A DNA stretch of 64,000 bases from Gracilibacillus salitolerans (GTDB taxonomy: Bacteria > Bacillota > Bacilli > Bacillales > Amphibacillaceae), in assembly GCF_009650095.1 (NCBI RefSeq), contig NZ_CP045915.1, positions 4,960,001-5,024,000 on the forward strand, read 5' to 3'. The position numbers and the translations under genes are program-made. Positions 20,637 to 30,225 of this stretch are shown piece after piece. The notes under the pieces are model-generated. The model was not told the DNA's origin. It did not search any database and saw nothing but the letters and a program-made list of their open reading frames with translations. How positions within the stretch are numbered: the stretch's first letter is position 1; every line of letters begins with the position of its first letter.

Positions 20637-23411
20637 TTATCGATGCACAATAGCTGTTACTTTGAAAACACCTAATAATTCGCTCATCGTAAGTTGTGCT
20701 GTCGGCTCAAACTGATTACTATTTATATACTCTATAATCTCTAACAATAATGTTTGTGTTTCTGGACGTTTTAAATCTGCGGGTTGCTTGCATTGTAAAC
20801 TTGTTACAAATAATTTCCCTCGACCTACTTTTGCTTCAAACATATAAGCTAATCTTTTTTGCCTGTTAAAATTATCGATTACTTCAATTATCGGCTCAAT
20901 TTGTGGAACACTGTCTATGTTTAAAGCACCGACTTGGTTGACCAAATGGAACCATTGCCAATTGGAAAAAGGGTCATGCGGAAACTTTTTTAATACCGGA
21001 TGCTCATGTATTTTCATACCCATTGTTGTACCTTGTTGCTCTGGAAACCATAAATAATTCCAAAAGGTCGGAAGATATCTTGTCATGATTTCATCCTGTT
21101 GGTTTTCTGACATCAGCCATACTGTTCCACCATCTACTACATGTTGAATCACATCGCGTGATAATTGATCTGATATCACGAGGTCAACATTTGGATCCTT
21201 TTGAAAACTGTGTTGAACAATGCTTATTTTTTCTTCAAATCTGGCTCCATTAAGGACAGATCGTAATGCAGGTATATTAGTCCAGATTCTGCTTGTATTG
21301 TTTGGCAGCGCTGTTCTTGGATAGACCCAATAATCCCAATCGTTCACAGCTAATACTTCGGTATTATTGGTTAATCTGACTTTAAAGTTCAGCGATTTAG
21401 CTTTGTCCGCTTGTAATGGAATCTGGATGATCTCTACAGGTTGTAGGCCTTGACCAGTTAAATGGATCCCGCCTATTTCACCGGAATGAACGATTTGATC
21501 TCCTTCTGTTAATTGCCATTCTATATTCAGATCGTGGATGGCTTTACCGAAATATGATATATCGAGTTGTGCAGTCATTGTTTCCTTATGATAAAATGTT
21601 CTCTTATCGCTTCTCGCAAGTAGCACCATATCATTACTAAACTGTCGAAATGCACTCGGAGAAATAATTCCTTTAGCATCCCAAAAGACATCTAGTATGC
21701 CGACTGTTGCATGTCCTTGACCAGGGAAGTCGCGAATATCTAATAATTGAATACCTGATAAGCCAGGTGTTCTTCTTGCTTTCTCAAAAGTTTCTTTTAT
21801 AGATCGTGCTAAATGTACGCCCGTTGCTTCGATGAATTCATCTACTCTTGATTGTAGTCCTTTTTTAGCGAGTGATTCTTTGATTGTTTCTAACCAATGT
21901 GGCTCTAAGATCCCTTGATATTTCTCTTCCTCTTCTGGTCGGACGTACATGGTAAATTGCCCATGCTCATGAGCAATTAGTGGTTTTGTTTCAAGTTTCG
22001 TTACCTCTCGGTAGTCAGTTGTTGTATCAGGAATGGCAGCATCATTGATGTGATAGGGAGGATGCCAATTCAACGTTGGTATAAAGAAATCTCCTGCACG
22101 ATCATGACTAGGTAACTCGCCAAAACCTGTATTATCGGTATAAAGTCTAGTGTTGTCTATTCTTTTTGCATGGTGCACCAATTCATTTAGTTGCGGATGC
22201 CCCTCTTGACTGATCAATTCATTTCCCATCGCAAACATGACGAAAGAAGGATGTCGATGTAGCTTCTCTAGAATCTCTTCCAGCTCTTCTTTATAAAAAT
22301 CGTGTACGTTTGCCGGTGCATTGATTTGACGTTCGCGATAATAAACACTCCAATGGGGTAATTCCGTTTGGACGAGCATTCCCTCTTCATCTGCTGCTTC
22401 CCAAAATGGTTCTGGTGCCGTCCATCCATGTAAACGAACATGATTAAAACCATATTGCTTTGCTGTTTGAAATTGCATCTTATAATGTTCTTTATCCCAT
22501 ACTGGATAGCCTGTTTGCGGGAACACACAGCAATCGACATAGCCATTTAAAAAGATTGGCGTGTCATTGATGAGAAACTGCTGATCGTTGGTCGCAAAGG
22601 AACGCACACCAAATCGAACTTCCTCTGTTTGTCTGCATTGATCATCCTTATACCATTCCACCTTATATACGTAAAGATTTGGTTCTTCTGGTGACCAATT
22701 TTTCAATTTTTGATGATGATTGAGTTGTACAGTTGTCTGCTGATTCATTAATTCCATTTGTTCGGAAAGAATAGTATTTCCTTGTCTATCTTCTACACGA
22801 TGTTTTATCGATAATGGCTCACTAGGTTGATCAAATAAGTCAACAGAAACTCGCAATTCATGATGGTCCGCTTCAACCTTTACATGGCGGATGCCATTTT
22901 TAGGTTTAGCCACAATATGAACACCACCTGTAATGCCTCCCCAATTCGTACCTGTATGATAGGAGTGAATATGACTTTCTTGCAGTTCCATTTGCATACG
23001 ATTGTCTAGTTTAATGGAAATTCTATTCGTCGAACCTACTTGAATATGATCGGTTATGTCATATTTATGAGGTATACTTAAGCGATTATTTTCAGTGATT
23101 AGTTGACCGTTAATCCAAAGCTCTGAATGCCAACGAGCACCTTGGATATGTAATTGTAAGTGGTGGTCTTGAAAGTTATCGGGTATCTCGATTTCTTTAG
23201 AGTACCATGCGATACCTTCATATTCACGTTTCTTTTTCCATGTACCGATTGGAAAATGATCAGATACTTCTCCAAATCCTTGTTCTTCAATAGAGCCTGG
23301 AACTTGAATCCCATCAAAAAAATTATCCGGTTCCATTGTCTCCTTTTTTTGGTCTGTCATTAGTTTGAATTGCCATTCGCCATTTAAGTTGAGTGTGGTC
23401 TGATTAGACAT
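20637..23411 (-). CDS. GH2-family beta-glycosidase
   Basis: Cytoplasmic glycoside hydrolase of 924 residues. GH2 architecture is clear: N-terminal jelly roll (about 5-170), Ig-like domain (about 172-270), TIM barrel (about 272-580) and C-terminal beta domains. The acid/base glutamate is Glu398 in AMGNELIS and the likely nucleophile Glu482 in IAHEHGQF. GH2 includes beta-galactosidase, beta-glucuronidase and beta-mannosidase; the sequence does not match the canonical LacZ active site closely enough to pick one. Lack of a signal peptide and the ABC importer encoded just upstream suggest it cleaves imported oligosaccharides. Confidence 0.85.
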   Translation of the reverse strand: MSNQTTLNLNGEWQFKLMTDQKKETMEPDNFFDGIQVPGSIEEQGFGEVSDHFPIGTWKKKREYEGIAWYSKEIEIPDNFQDHHLQLHIQGARWHSELWINGQLITENNRLSIPHKYDITDHIQVGSTNRISIKLDNRMQMELQESHIHSYHTGTNWGGITGGVHIVAKPKNGIRHVKVEADHHELRVSVDLFDQPSEPLSIKHRVEDRQGNTILSEQMELMNQQTTVQLNHHQKLKNWSPEEPNLYVYKVEWYKDDQCRQTEEVRFGVRSFATNDQQFLINDTPIFLNGYVDCCVFPQTGYPVWDKEHYKMQFQTAKQYGFNHVRLHGWTAPEPFWEAADEEGMLVQTELPHWSVYYRERQINAPANVHDFYKEELEEILEKLHRHPSFVMFAMGNELISQEGHPQLNELVHHAKRIDNTRLYTDNTGFGELPSHDRAGDFFIPTLNWHPPYHINDAAIPDTTTDYREVTKLETKPLIAHEHGQFTMYVRPEEEEKYQGILEPHWLETIKESLAKKGLQSRVDEFIEATGVHLARSIKETFEKARRTPGLSGIQLLDIRDFPGQGHATVGILDVFWDAKGIISPSAFRQFSNDMVLLARSDKRTFYHKETMTAQLDISYFGKAIHDLNIEWQLTEGDQIVHSGEIGGIHLTGQGLQPVEIIQIPLQADKAKSLNFKVRLTNNTEVLAVNDWDYWVYPRTALPNNTSRIWTNIPALRSVLNGARFEEKISIVQHSFQKDPNVDLVISDQLSRDVIQHVVDGGTVWLMSENQQDEIMTRYLPTFWNYLWFPEQQGTTMGMKIHEHPVLKKFPHDPFSNWQWFHLVNQVGALNIDSVPQIEPIIEVIDNFNRQKRLAYMFEAKVGRGKLFVTSLQCKQPADLKRPETQTLLLEIIEYINSNQFEPTAQLTMSELLGVFKVTAIVHR

Positions 23412-23427
23412 AACAATCCCTCCGAGT

Positions 23428-24255
23428 TTATGATTTTACTGATCCACTTGTTAATCCTTCGATAAAATGTCTACTTGCAAGTATAAAAGCGATAAAAATT
23501 GGAAGAACACTGATAGAAGTTCCTAACATAATACCAGCAACATCTGTACCAGATTGTGTCGTCAAATTAGTTAACGCTAAAGGTATCGTAAATTTTTCTG
23601 TAGTATTTAAAATAATTAATGGTAATTGGAAATTTTGCCATGAATTTAAAAAAGATAAAATTGCCAACGCACCGAGACCTGGGCGAATTAATGGAATAAC
23701 CATCTGAATATAAATTCGAAAATCAGAGGCGCCATCTATTTTACATGCTTCATATAATTCATCAGGTACAGCTTGTTTTATATATTGATACATCCAGAAA
23801 ACGCCAAACGGATACGCTGCAGTTGGGATAATTAATGGCCAATGTGTATCAATCCAACCAAGCCACTTCATCTCCATAAACCATGGAATAATTCCTGCTA
23901 ATGGCGGTACCATAATGGATGCAATCACTAGCAAAAAAATCGCTCTGTTTCCCGGTGCATTAGTGAACCGAGCAAAACCATAGGCTGCAAATGAACAAAC
24001 AAACAATATTAATAAAGCATTTGAAGTGGCAACATACACACTATTCCAAAGATTCATGAAAAAGGGAATTTGAGCCAATAAATTCTCAAAGTTAGTAAGA
24101 AGTTCTGCTCCCGGCAATAATGGAGGAGGAAAGCTGTATATATCTGTTTTTGAATTGGTAGATAATATAAACATCCAAATTAAAGGAAAAATAAAAAGTG
24201 ACATTAACATAATCACAAACAAGTATGATATATATTTACTAGCTATTTTTTCCAT
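23428..24255 (-). CDS. carbohydrate ABC transporter permease (MalG type)
   Basis: Membrane protein of 275 residues with six predicted helices, the first after a short N-terminus (IASKYISYLFVIMLMSLFIF). The EAA loop that docks the ATPase is EACKIDGASDFRIYIQMVIP, around residues 170-190, typical of MalG/LacG-type CUT1 permeases. It pairs with the permease encoded 18 bases upstream. No ATPase gene lies in the operon, so a shared MsmX-like ATPase is expected to energise it (inference from B. subtilis). Confidence 0.9.
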   Translation of the reverse strand: MEKIASKYISYLFVIMLMSLFIFPLIWMFILSTNSKTDIYSFPPPLLPGAELLTNFENLLAQIPFFMNLWNSVYVATSNALLILFVCSFAAYGFARFTNAPGNRAIFLLVIASIMVPPLAGIIPWFMEMKWLGWIDTHWPLIIPTAAYPFGVFWMYQYIKQAVPDELYEACKIDGASDFRIYIQMVIPLIRPGLGALAILSFLNSWQNFQLPLIILNTTEKFTIPLALTNLTTQSGTDVAGIMLGTSISVLPIFIAFILASRHFIEGLTSGSVKS

Positions 24256-24273
24256 AAATTAAACCGCTCCCTG

Positions 24274-25176
24274 TTATGTTCTATTTCTTAAAAATCTCGC
24301 ATTTACAAGGGTAACCAGCAGAATCAACATAAATAATACATAGGACTGTGCAGCAGCCAGCCCAAAATTAAAATACTCAAAGCCAGTTTGATATAAATAC
24401 ATTCCCATGCTAATCCCAGAGTTGTTCACTCCACCTGTTCCTTGTGTAAGCACATATGGTTCATCAAATACTTGAATTCCACCAACAGTTGCTGTAATCA
24501 CACTTACTAATAAAATGGGAGCCATAAGAGGTAGTGTGATGTTTTTGATCGTTTGAATGACATTCGCACCATCTATTTTTGCTGCATCATACAACTCACT
24601 CGGAATGGTTTGTAATCCAGCAATATATAAAATAAAGTGATATCCTGTCCATCTCCATATGATAATAAGAACGATTAAAGGTTTAATCCAAAATTGTGAA
24701 CGTAACCATTCATAAGAAAATACTCCATCTGTAAATAAGCTAATAAAAGAGTTAACGATACCTGCATTTGTAGAAAATATAACACTGATCATAATAGCTG
24801 TAAGAGCTGGTGCAACTAGAAGAGGAAACAAAAATACAACTCTAAAAAACCCTTTAGCCCTATGAATGTAGTGATTCACTAAGTAAGCTAAAATAAAAGC
24901 AAGACCAAGTGTTAAAATAGTAGAAAAAAACCAAATATAAATCGTGTTATAAATGGATTTTATAAAGACTGGATCATTAAAAAGTTGTGTATAGTTATCA
25001 ATCCCCACAAACTCAGGTACGCCAACACCATTCCATTTTGTAAAACCTAAAAAGAATGATGCTACAATTGGAAATAAACTAAACATACAAAATAAAATTA
25101 AAAAAGGAGCAACGCTTATATAGAACATTTTATTTTGTTTCATTCTATGAGATATAGAACCAGCAACTTGCTTCAT
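24274..25176 (-). CDS. sugar ABC transporter permease (MalF type)
   Basis: Membrane protein of 300 residues with six hydrophobic helices and a MalF/LacF-type N-terminus (FYISVAPFLILFCMFSLFPI). The EAA loop reads YDAAKIDGANVIQTIKNITL, around residues 205-225. It lies downstream of the solute-binding protein gene and upstream of the second permease, the usual CUT1 order. It should form the heterodimeric channel for an oligosaccharide. Confidence 0.9.
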   Translation of the reverse strand: MKQVAGSISHRMKQNKMFYISVAPFLILFCMFSLFPIVASFFLGFTKWNGVGVPEFVGIDNYTQLFNDPVFIKSIYNTIYIWFFSTILTLGLAFILAYLVNHYIHRAKGFFRVVFLFPLLVAPALTAIMISVIFSTNAGIVNSFISLFTDGVFSYEWLRSQFWIKPLIVLIIIWRWTGYHFILYIAGLQTIPSELYDAAKIDGANVIQTIKNITLPLMAPILLVSVITATVGGIQVFDEPYVLTQGTGGVNNSGISMGMYLYQTGFEYFNFGLAAAQSYVLFMLILLVTLVNARFLRNRT

Positions 25177-25208
25177 AGATAAACCACCTTTTTATTTCAG
25201 GTTTATGG

Positions 25209-25234
25209 TAGAGCGGTGATTAACAACCGCTCTA
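25209..25234 (-). other. intercistronic stem-loop after the solute-binding protein gene
   Basis: A 9-bp inverted repeat, TAGAGCGGT and ACCGCTCTA, sits between the binding-protein gene and the first permease. On the minus strand it has no long T run. Such structures commonly stabilise upstream mRNA or partly terminate, giving more binding protein than permease. Confidence 0.6.
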
Positions 25235-25299
25235 TTTTTAAATGAAGTTACGATCTATTATTTAATAAAGTTTAGATTCATTGTTATAAAGCTCTCATA

Positions 25300-26607
25300 T
25301 TATTGTGTTTTTGCTTCAATTTCTTGTTTTGCCTGTTCCAAAGCTTGTTCAACTTCCATATCACCTAATGTTATATTGGTAAGCATACTATTTACACCAT
25401 CTGTTGCTACTGGATCGTTCTCCGTTACGTATGGTGCAGCCATTTCTTCAGCAACTACTTGAAAAATTTCATTTGTAACCTGTCCGCCAAAGAAAGAACT
25501 TTCATTATTCATCCAATCTTCATCGACGGCATCTAAATAAGCAGGATATAGTTCGTCTTGTTCGTACATTGCTTGTAAGTTTTCTGAATTCTGAGTAACA
25601 AATTGTACGAATTTCCAAGCGGCGTCTTTATTCTCTCCTTCTTTCGGAATTCCGATAAAATCTCCACCCTGGTCATATGCTGAAGTTCCTAGATACGCGG
25701 GTGCATAAGTTACTCCCCATTCTCCTTCAGCACCTTCCGTATTGTTTTTTAAGTATTTACCGAACCAGTTTCCAAATAAAAATGTAGCAATGCTCCCTTG
25801 TTGAATTGCAGCATTCCATTCAGGTGAATACTGCTCAAAAGGAGAGAACGCACCCATGTCACCCAATTGCTCAACAGTATCATATACATACATAAAATGT
25901 TCATTGTCAATTTGTAATTCATTATTTTCATTATAGTAAGCTGTTTCTGCCTGTTGAGTAACTGCATTCAATATTTCAGGTGGAACTCCTAACATCCATT
26001 GCTCACCTTCAACTGTCAAATCTTCTGCTACGTTTACATAATCCTCCCAAGTAGCCATCAGTTCATGTACTCCTTCAGGATCTGTTGGTAATCCAGCTTC
26101 TTCGAAAATAGGCTTATTATAAAACATGGCAGCTGGTGCAGAATTTTTCGGAAGTGCGAAAATGTAACCATCATCGTTTGTTACATAATCCCAAAAATAA
26201 TCCAGGTAATCCTCCGATAGTTCACCTGCGTTATACGGTTCTTGGCTGAGATCTTCAAATAATTCTAAGTTTTTAATATTTACCACATCATTTATCTCGA
26301 CCATCGCTACATCAGGGACATCTCCCCCTATAAGTGCCGAAGAAAGTTTATCTGCATATTGATCTTGACCAAACCCTTGCACAGTAACGTTTATATTCGG
26401 ATATTCTTCTTGAAAAAGTGGTATAGTAATATCTTCAAATGTTTGATCGTTATTAGGCCAGGTCCAGACTGTTAAATCAACTGTTTCATCATCTGATTCA
26501 TTGTCTGCATCGTTTTCACTACTACCATTTAAATCGGCTGCATCCTCAGAACAAGCGCTCAGAATAAATAAAACCATTAAACAAAATAAAACCCACATCT
26601 TCTTCAA
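25300..26607 (-). CDS. carbohydrate ABC transporter solute-binding lipoprotein
   Basis: Extracellular family 1 solute-binding protein of 435 residues. The signal peptide ends in the lipobox LSAC (Cys19), followed by an acidic Asp/Asn/Ser linker, so the mature protein is anchored by lipid to the outer face of the membrane. The fold shows the usual sugar-binding blocks (VDLTVWTWPNNDQTFEDI, VPDVAMVEIND, GKYLKNNTEG) and a C-terminal AWKFVQFVTQ. It is the first gene of the operon and is preceded by a strong promoter with repressor and cre sites. The ligand is unknown; the GH2 enzyme downstream suggests a beta-linked oligosaccharide. Confidence 0.9.
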   Translation of the reverse strand: MKKMWVLFCLMVLFILSACSEDAADLNGSSENDADNESDDETVDLTVWTWPNNDQTFEDITIPLFQEEYPNINVTVQGFGQDQYADKLSSALIGGDVPDVAMVEINDVVNIKNLELFEDLSQEPYNAGELSEDYLDYFWDYVTNDDGYIFALPKNSAPAAMFYNKPIFEEAGLPTDPEGVHELMATWEDYVNVAEDLTVEGEQWMLGVPPEILNAVTQQAETAYYNENNELQIDNEHFMYVYDTVEQLGDMGAFSPFEQYSPEWNAAIQQGSIATFLFGNWFGKYLKNNTEGAEGEWGVTYAPAYLGTSAYDQGGDFIGIPKEGENKDAAWKFVQFVTQNSENLQAMYEQDELYPAYLDAVDEDWMNNESSFFGGQVTNEIFQVVAEEMAAPYVTENDPVATDGVNSMLTNITLGDMEVEQALEQAKQEIEAKTQ

Positions 26608-26626
26608 TGTAACCCTCTCCCTTTTT

Positions 26627-26687
26627 TGAAAGCGTTTTCTAATATCACAAGACCATTATATAAAGTCACTTTAATAAAGTCAACTTA
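26627..26687 (-). promoter_or_regulatory. promoter with repressor operator and cre site for the ABC/GH2 operon
   Basis: On the minus strand TTGACT (26678-26683), a 17-base spacer and TATAAT (26655-26660) form the promoter. The spacer contains the palindrome TAAAGTNACTTTA (26661-26673), and an imperfect second copy overlaps the -35 (26675-26687). A perfect cre, TGAAAGCGTTTTCT on the plus strand (26627-26640), lies just downstream of the start point. The layout predicts repression by the divergent ROK regulator and by CcpA. Confidence 0.85.
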
Positions 26688-26766
26688 TTTTTGATGGTTT
26701 TATTTAATTTGAACGAATTTATCGATTTGCTTGATTGTTATTTACGCATTTTATAAACTAAAATAG

Positions 26767-26779
26767 TAAAGTAACTTTA
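26767..26779 (+). promoter_or_regulatory. second operator copy, ahead of the ROK regulator gene
   Basis: TAAAGTAACTTTA is the same 13-bp palindrome as in the divergent promoter, placed 37 bases upstream of the ROK start codon. It suggests autoregulation. Confidence 0.75.
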
Positions 26780-26815
26780 ATATTATATTTATGTTATATA
26801 TGAGGAGATGCAAGT

Positions 26816-28069
26816 ATGTACTATGCCAAGCAGAGGATCAGTAAAGACATGATGAAGCAGTACAATCAGAAATTAGTTTTGCGTATTTTAATGAAAGAAG
26901 GTGCTGTATCTAAATCGACATTATCTAAAATCACAGGACTTACCTTACCAGCTATTACTGATATTGTAGACTCTTTAGAGCAATATAGATTGATTAAAAA
27001 TATAGGTGAGTCGAAAACTAATAGAGGGAGATTTCCTACTTTATATAAAATAGAAGAAAATGTTTTAAAAGTTATTGGAATAGGAATCACTTCTAAACAA
27101 CTTAACGTTTCTTTCTATAATTTGAATGGGGGAGAATTAGCCTATTATTCAGAAGGATTACCAAAAAATACGTCACCAGATAATATTATCAGTAAAATCA
27201 CTTTAGTAATTAATGATTTGTTAACGAAACACGGTTTTCAAAAATCTGAAATATTAGGTGTTGGGGTTGGTATGCATGGCATTGTAGATTTTAAAAGAGG
27301 TGTAGCGATTTATCCCCCACATTTAGACTGGGAGAACGTACCTATCAAAGAAAAACTAGAAGAACAAACGGGCTTACCTGTTTTAGTGGATAATGATTGT
27401 AATGCATTAACTTTAGCAGAATCTTGGTTTGGAAAGGCACAAGAAGAAAATTCTTTTATCGTGGTCAATGTTGACTACGGTATCGGTGCAGGTATTATGA
27501 TTGATAGAAAAATATTTCATGGAATAGATTTTGGAGCAGGTCAGATTGGACATACCATCGTAAATGATGATGGACCTTTATGTTCATGCGGTAATTATGG
27601 CTGTCTAGAAGCTCTAGCAAGTGAAAATTCTATTGTGGAGCAAGTGAAAAAAAAGATCAAAAAAGGGTTTCCTTCTATCATAAACGATGAGAAAAAAATA
27701 TTAGATAAAATGACAATAACGGATGTTTACGATGCTGTCGCAAAAGATGACACATTAGTGATAAACGTTGTAGAGGAAGCTGCTAGATATGTAGGAATTG
27801 CTGTCTCAACATTAGTTAATATCATCAACCCAGAGAAAATCATCCTAACAGGAAGCCTTGTTCAGCAAGTACCTGATCCCATTTTTAACTGCTTAGTCGA
27901 CTCTTTTTCAAAAAACGCCTTAAAAACAAACACTAAGAAATTAGAAGTTGTGAAATCAGATTTACAAGATAATGCCATCCCATTAGGAGCAGCAAGCCAA
28001 TGGATTAATGAACTACTTCTTGGAACATTACCATTGAATCGGGAGATAGAGACTGCACAAGAGCAGTAA
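26816..28069 (+). CDS. ROK-family transcriptional regulator (XylR/NagC type)
   Basis: A 417-residue repressor. The winged helix-turn-helix lies near residues 18-62 (VSKSTLSKITGLTLPAITDI), followed by the ROK sugar-kinase-like domain with a phosphate-binding-like GVGVGMHGIVD, LVDNDCNALTLAE and the zinc motif CSCGNYGCLEAL. Proteins of this type release DNA when they bind a sugar. It is transcribed away from the ABC/GH2 operon, and matching palindromes lie in both promoters. An AGGAG box (GAGGAGATGC) precedes the ATG. The inducer is unknown. Confidence 0.9.
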   Translation: MYYAKQRISKDMMKQYNQKLVLRILMKEGAVSKSTLSKITGLTLPAITDIVDSLEQYRLIKNIGESKTNRGRFPTLYKIEENVLKVIGIGITSKQLNVSFYNLNGGELAYYSEGLPKNTSPDNIISKITLVINDLLTKHGFQKSEILGVGVGMHGIVDFKRGVAIYPPHLDWENVPIKEKLEEQTGLPVLVDNDCNALTLAESWFGKAQEENSFIVVNVDYGIGAGIMIDRKIFHGIDFGAGQIGHTIVNDDGPLCSCGNYGCLEALASENSIVEQVKKKIKKGFPSIINDEKKILDKMTITDVYDAVAKDDTLVINVVEEAARYVGIAVSTLVNIINPEKIILTGSLVQQVPDPIFNCLVDSFSKNALKTNTKKLEVVKSDLQDNAIPLGAASQWINELLLGTLPLNREIETAQEQ

Positions 28070-28404
28070 GAAGGTATAGTTCGTTTAACTGCTTATTAAT
28101 TTTATCTTGTAACTTCACCTTTGAAGTAGCCTGCCTAATCATAAAAAGAGTTTGCATATTCTGTTTTCTGAATTAAGCTCTCAATCAACCATAAATGGGG
28201 ATATTTCTTTTACACTTTCCTATTTTTTTGAAACATATCCTATTTTAAATGAATAGTTTTCCCTAAATACATTTCAAAAATATGGTATTGCTTGATGATA
28301 CAGCAAGCATATGTGAGTTCGATCAGAGATATCTAATTTACAACTAGTTTAGACAAACTACCTTAAACTTATATTAAGTAATACTATATAGGTTTCATGA
28401 CAAA
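28070..28404. other. non-coding gap between convergent genes
   Basis: AT-rich sequence between the end of the ROK gene and the next minus-strand operon. I see no open reading frame with a ribosome binding site, no repeat shared with the rest of the window and no clear terminator for the ROK gene. Confidence 0.4.
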
Positions 28405-28407
28405 CAA

Positions 28408-28432
28408 TACCACAGTTCAAACACACTGTGGT
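28408..28432 (-). terminator. probable terminator of the second sugar operon
   Basis: Inverted repeat TACCACAGT / ACTGTGGTA about 45 bases past the stop codon, followed on the minus strand by TTGTTTG. The T tract is weak, so efficiency is uncertain. Confidence 0.5.
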
Positions 28433-28476
28433 AAAGCCTATTATATATACATGGTCCCCCCTATGTTTCATTTCTT

Positions 28477-29352
28477 TTATCGCACCTTTTGACGTGCTTG
28501 TAAATATTCAACCGCTTGTTTTATGTTCTCAAAAGCATTAGTTTCTGCTTCTCGTTCTATAATTAAATGTCCTACGTAACCGATATCTTCAAGAGCCTTA
28601 AAGTACTGATCGAAGGGGACTTCTCCTTGTCCTAGAGATGTTTCCCTAAATCCAGTTCCTTTCTCAACCATATCAGCAATCGCATCATGGCTCATCGGCT
28701 TATAGCCAAGTGCACCATAAACATCACGAGGATCAACTTGACCTAATTTCTTTCCATCCTTTACATGTGTGTGGACGATGTAGTCCTTCAGTGTATAAAC
28801 ACCTTGTACAGGGTCATCGCCAGTGACCATGACCATATTTGCTGGATCAAAATTTACAGACACACCATTGGTTGGTAATTGATCGAGAAATGCTTTAAGA
28901 CGTGAGGCTGGTTCAGGACCCGTCTCGATTGCAAAATGCGCTTGTAACGATGTTGCAAAATCCCCAAGCGCTTCACACGCATCATACATGCTATGATAAA
29001 TCTCATTTTTTTGCTCTGGCACAATACCAATATGTGTAGTTACAATAGGACTACCGAGCTCAACAGCCAATTCAAGGATTCTTTTTGACTTATCTACTTT
29101 TTCAGCGTTGACACTTCTATCCTGAAAACCGTGTCCTTCCAAATCTCCACATAATGCAGATATCGTTAGATTATTCGCTTCAAGTTCTTCCTTTAGTCTT
29201 TTTTTCGTATCTGATGTAATAGTAGCTGGGTCCATCTCGCCAGATACAGCATAAAGCTGTACACTTTGAACATTTAATTTCCCTGCTAATCTTAGTCCCT
29301 CCCAGAGGTCCTTTTGAAATCCATCTGCAATGACACCAATTGGATTATAAAT
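28477..29352 (-). CDS. sugar phosphate isomerase/epimerase (TIM barrel), unusual start
   Basis: Xylose-isomerase-like TIM barrel protein. Metal-site blocks are visible: FAIETGPEPASRL, VNFDPANMV, IVHTHVKDGK and HLIIEREAE. The first ATG in frame (29233-29235) would cut off the first beta-strand. Upstream, the frame stays open and encodes a plausible family N-terminus (YNPIGVIADGFQKDLWEGL) but contains no ATG, GTG or TTG. The only candidate start near the GGAGG box is ATT at 29350-29352, nine bases away, giving 291 residues, the usual family length. Translation may couple to the preceding gene, whose stop lies five bases upstream. It probably acts on the same sugar or inositol as the neighbouring isomerase and dehydrogenase. 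Confidence 0.8.
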   Translation of the reverse strand: MYNPIGVIADGFQKDLWEGLRLAGKLNVQSVQLYAVSGEMDPATITSDTKKRLKEELEANNLTISALCGDLEGHGFQDRSVNAEKVDKSKRILELAVELGSPIVTTHIGIVPEQKNEIYHSMYDACEALGDFATSLQAHFAIETGPEPASRLKAFLDQLPTNGVSVNFDPANMVMVTGDDPVQGVYTLKDYIVHTHVKDGKKLGQVDPRDVYGALGYKPMSHDAIADMVEKGTGFRETSLGQGEVPFDQYFKALEDIGYVGHLIIEREAETNAFENIKQAVEYLQARQKVR

Positions 29353-29356
29353 AAGA

Positions 29357-30211
29357 TTATGCCTCCTTTTTTAGCCTGTTTTTTACATAGGAAAATCCAT
29401 AAGCTGTTCCGTCCATACAGTTTTCCATTCCTTCAAATTCAATCGATATCCAGCTGTCGTAATCACTTGCTGATATGGTCGAAAGAATTTCATTTATTGG
29501 TAAGTCACCTTGACCAACGATCGAGCCTCTTATTTTCTTCCCACCAGCTGTCTCGATCCATCCTTCTTGCAATTGGTTGTTTTGCTCACGAACATAAAAA
29601 TCTTTCAAATGAACCATTGATGCATATGGCAAACATTTTTTCACAGCAATGGATGTGTCCTCATCAACACAAGCAAAATTGCCAACATCTAAAGTCAAAC
29701 GGAAATTAGGATGATTCACGCGTTCGAGTAATGCAAGCACGCGATCACTACCTTGTAAATAAAACCCATGATTTTCAATAGAAGTGACAATACCATATGA
29801 TGCCGCATAAGTCGTAATCTCTCTGCATGCATCTGCCACTTGGTCTAGGTCACGAATAAATGTTGTGATTGTCCCGTTTGTCCTGCTAGCCGCATCATGT
29901 CGCATATGTTTGACATTTAATGCATGGGCGATATCGACATGGTGCTTCACGCGCTCGATTTCCTTCTGAAACGCTTGCTTATCGTCTGTAACAAAGTTTG
30001 CACTTATCGCATAATTGGAAATCTCTAATCCTACTTCTTCCGCTTGTTTACGAATAGTGGTTGCCGTCTCTAACGATACCTCAAATCCATGTGGTACGAT
30101 CTCTACATGTGTTGCACCAATTTCCTTTATCCATTGGAATATGTCGGTTACTGTTATTCCGTCATACCGTAACGCCTGTAATAAACTGTAGGAGCTTACA
30201 CCAAACTTCAT
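29357..30211 (-). CDS. sugar phosphate isomerase/epimerase (IolE/IolI-like TIM barrel)
   Basis: Xylose-isomerase-like TIM barrel of 284 residues, starting MKFGVSSYSLLQAL. Conserved acidic and histidine ligands occur in VTSIENHGFY, LTLDVGNFAC, MVHLKDFYV and WISIEFEGME. Such enzymes isomerise or epimerise free sugars, keto-inositols or sugar phosphates; the sequence alone does not choose. It lies 14 bases after the Gfo/Idh/MocA dehydrogenase, a pair often found in inositol and rare-sugar pathways that pass through a keto intermediate. Confidence 0.85.
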   Translation of the reverse strand: MKFGVSSYSLLQALRYDGITVTDIFQWIKEIGATHVEIVPHGFEVSLETATTIRKQAEEVGLEISNYAISANFVTDDKQAFQKEIERVKHHVDIAHALNVKHMRHDAASRTNGTITTFIRDLDQVADACREITTYAASYGIVTSIENHGFYLQGSDRVLALLERVNHPNFRLTLDVGNFACVDEDTSIAVKKCLPYASMVHLKDFYVREQNNQLQEGWIETAGGKKIRGSIVGQGDLPINEILSTISASDYDSWISIEFEGMENCMDGTAYGFSYVKNRLKKEA

Positions 30212-30225
30212 TTTACCGAATCCTC

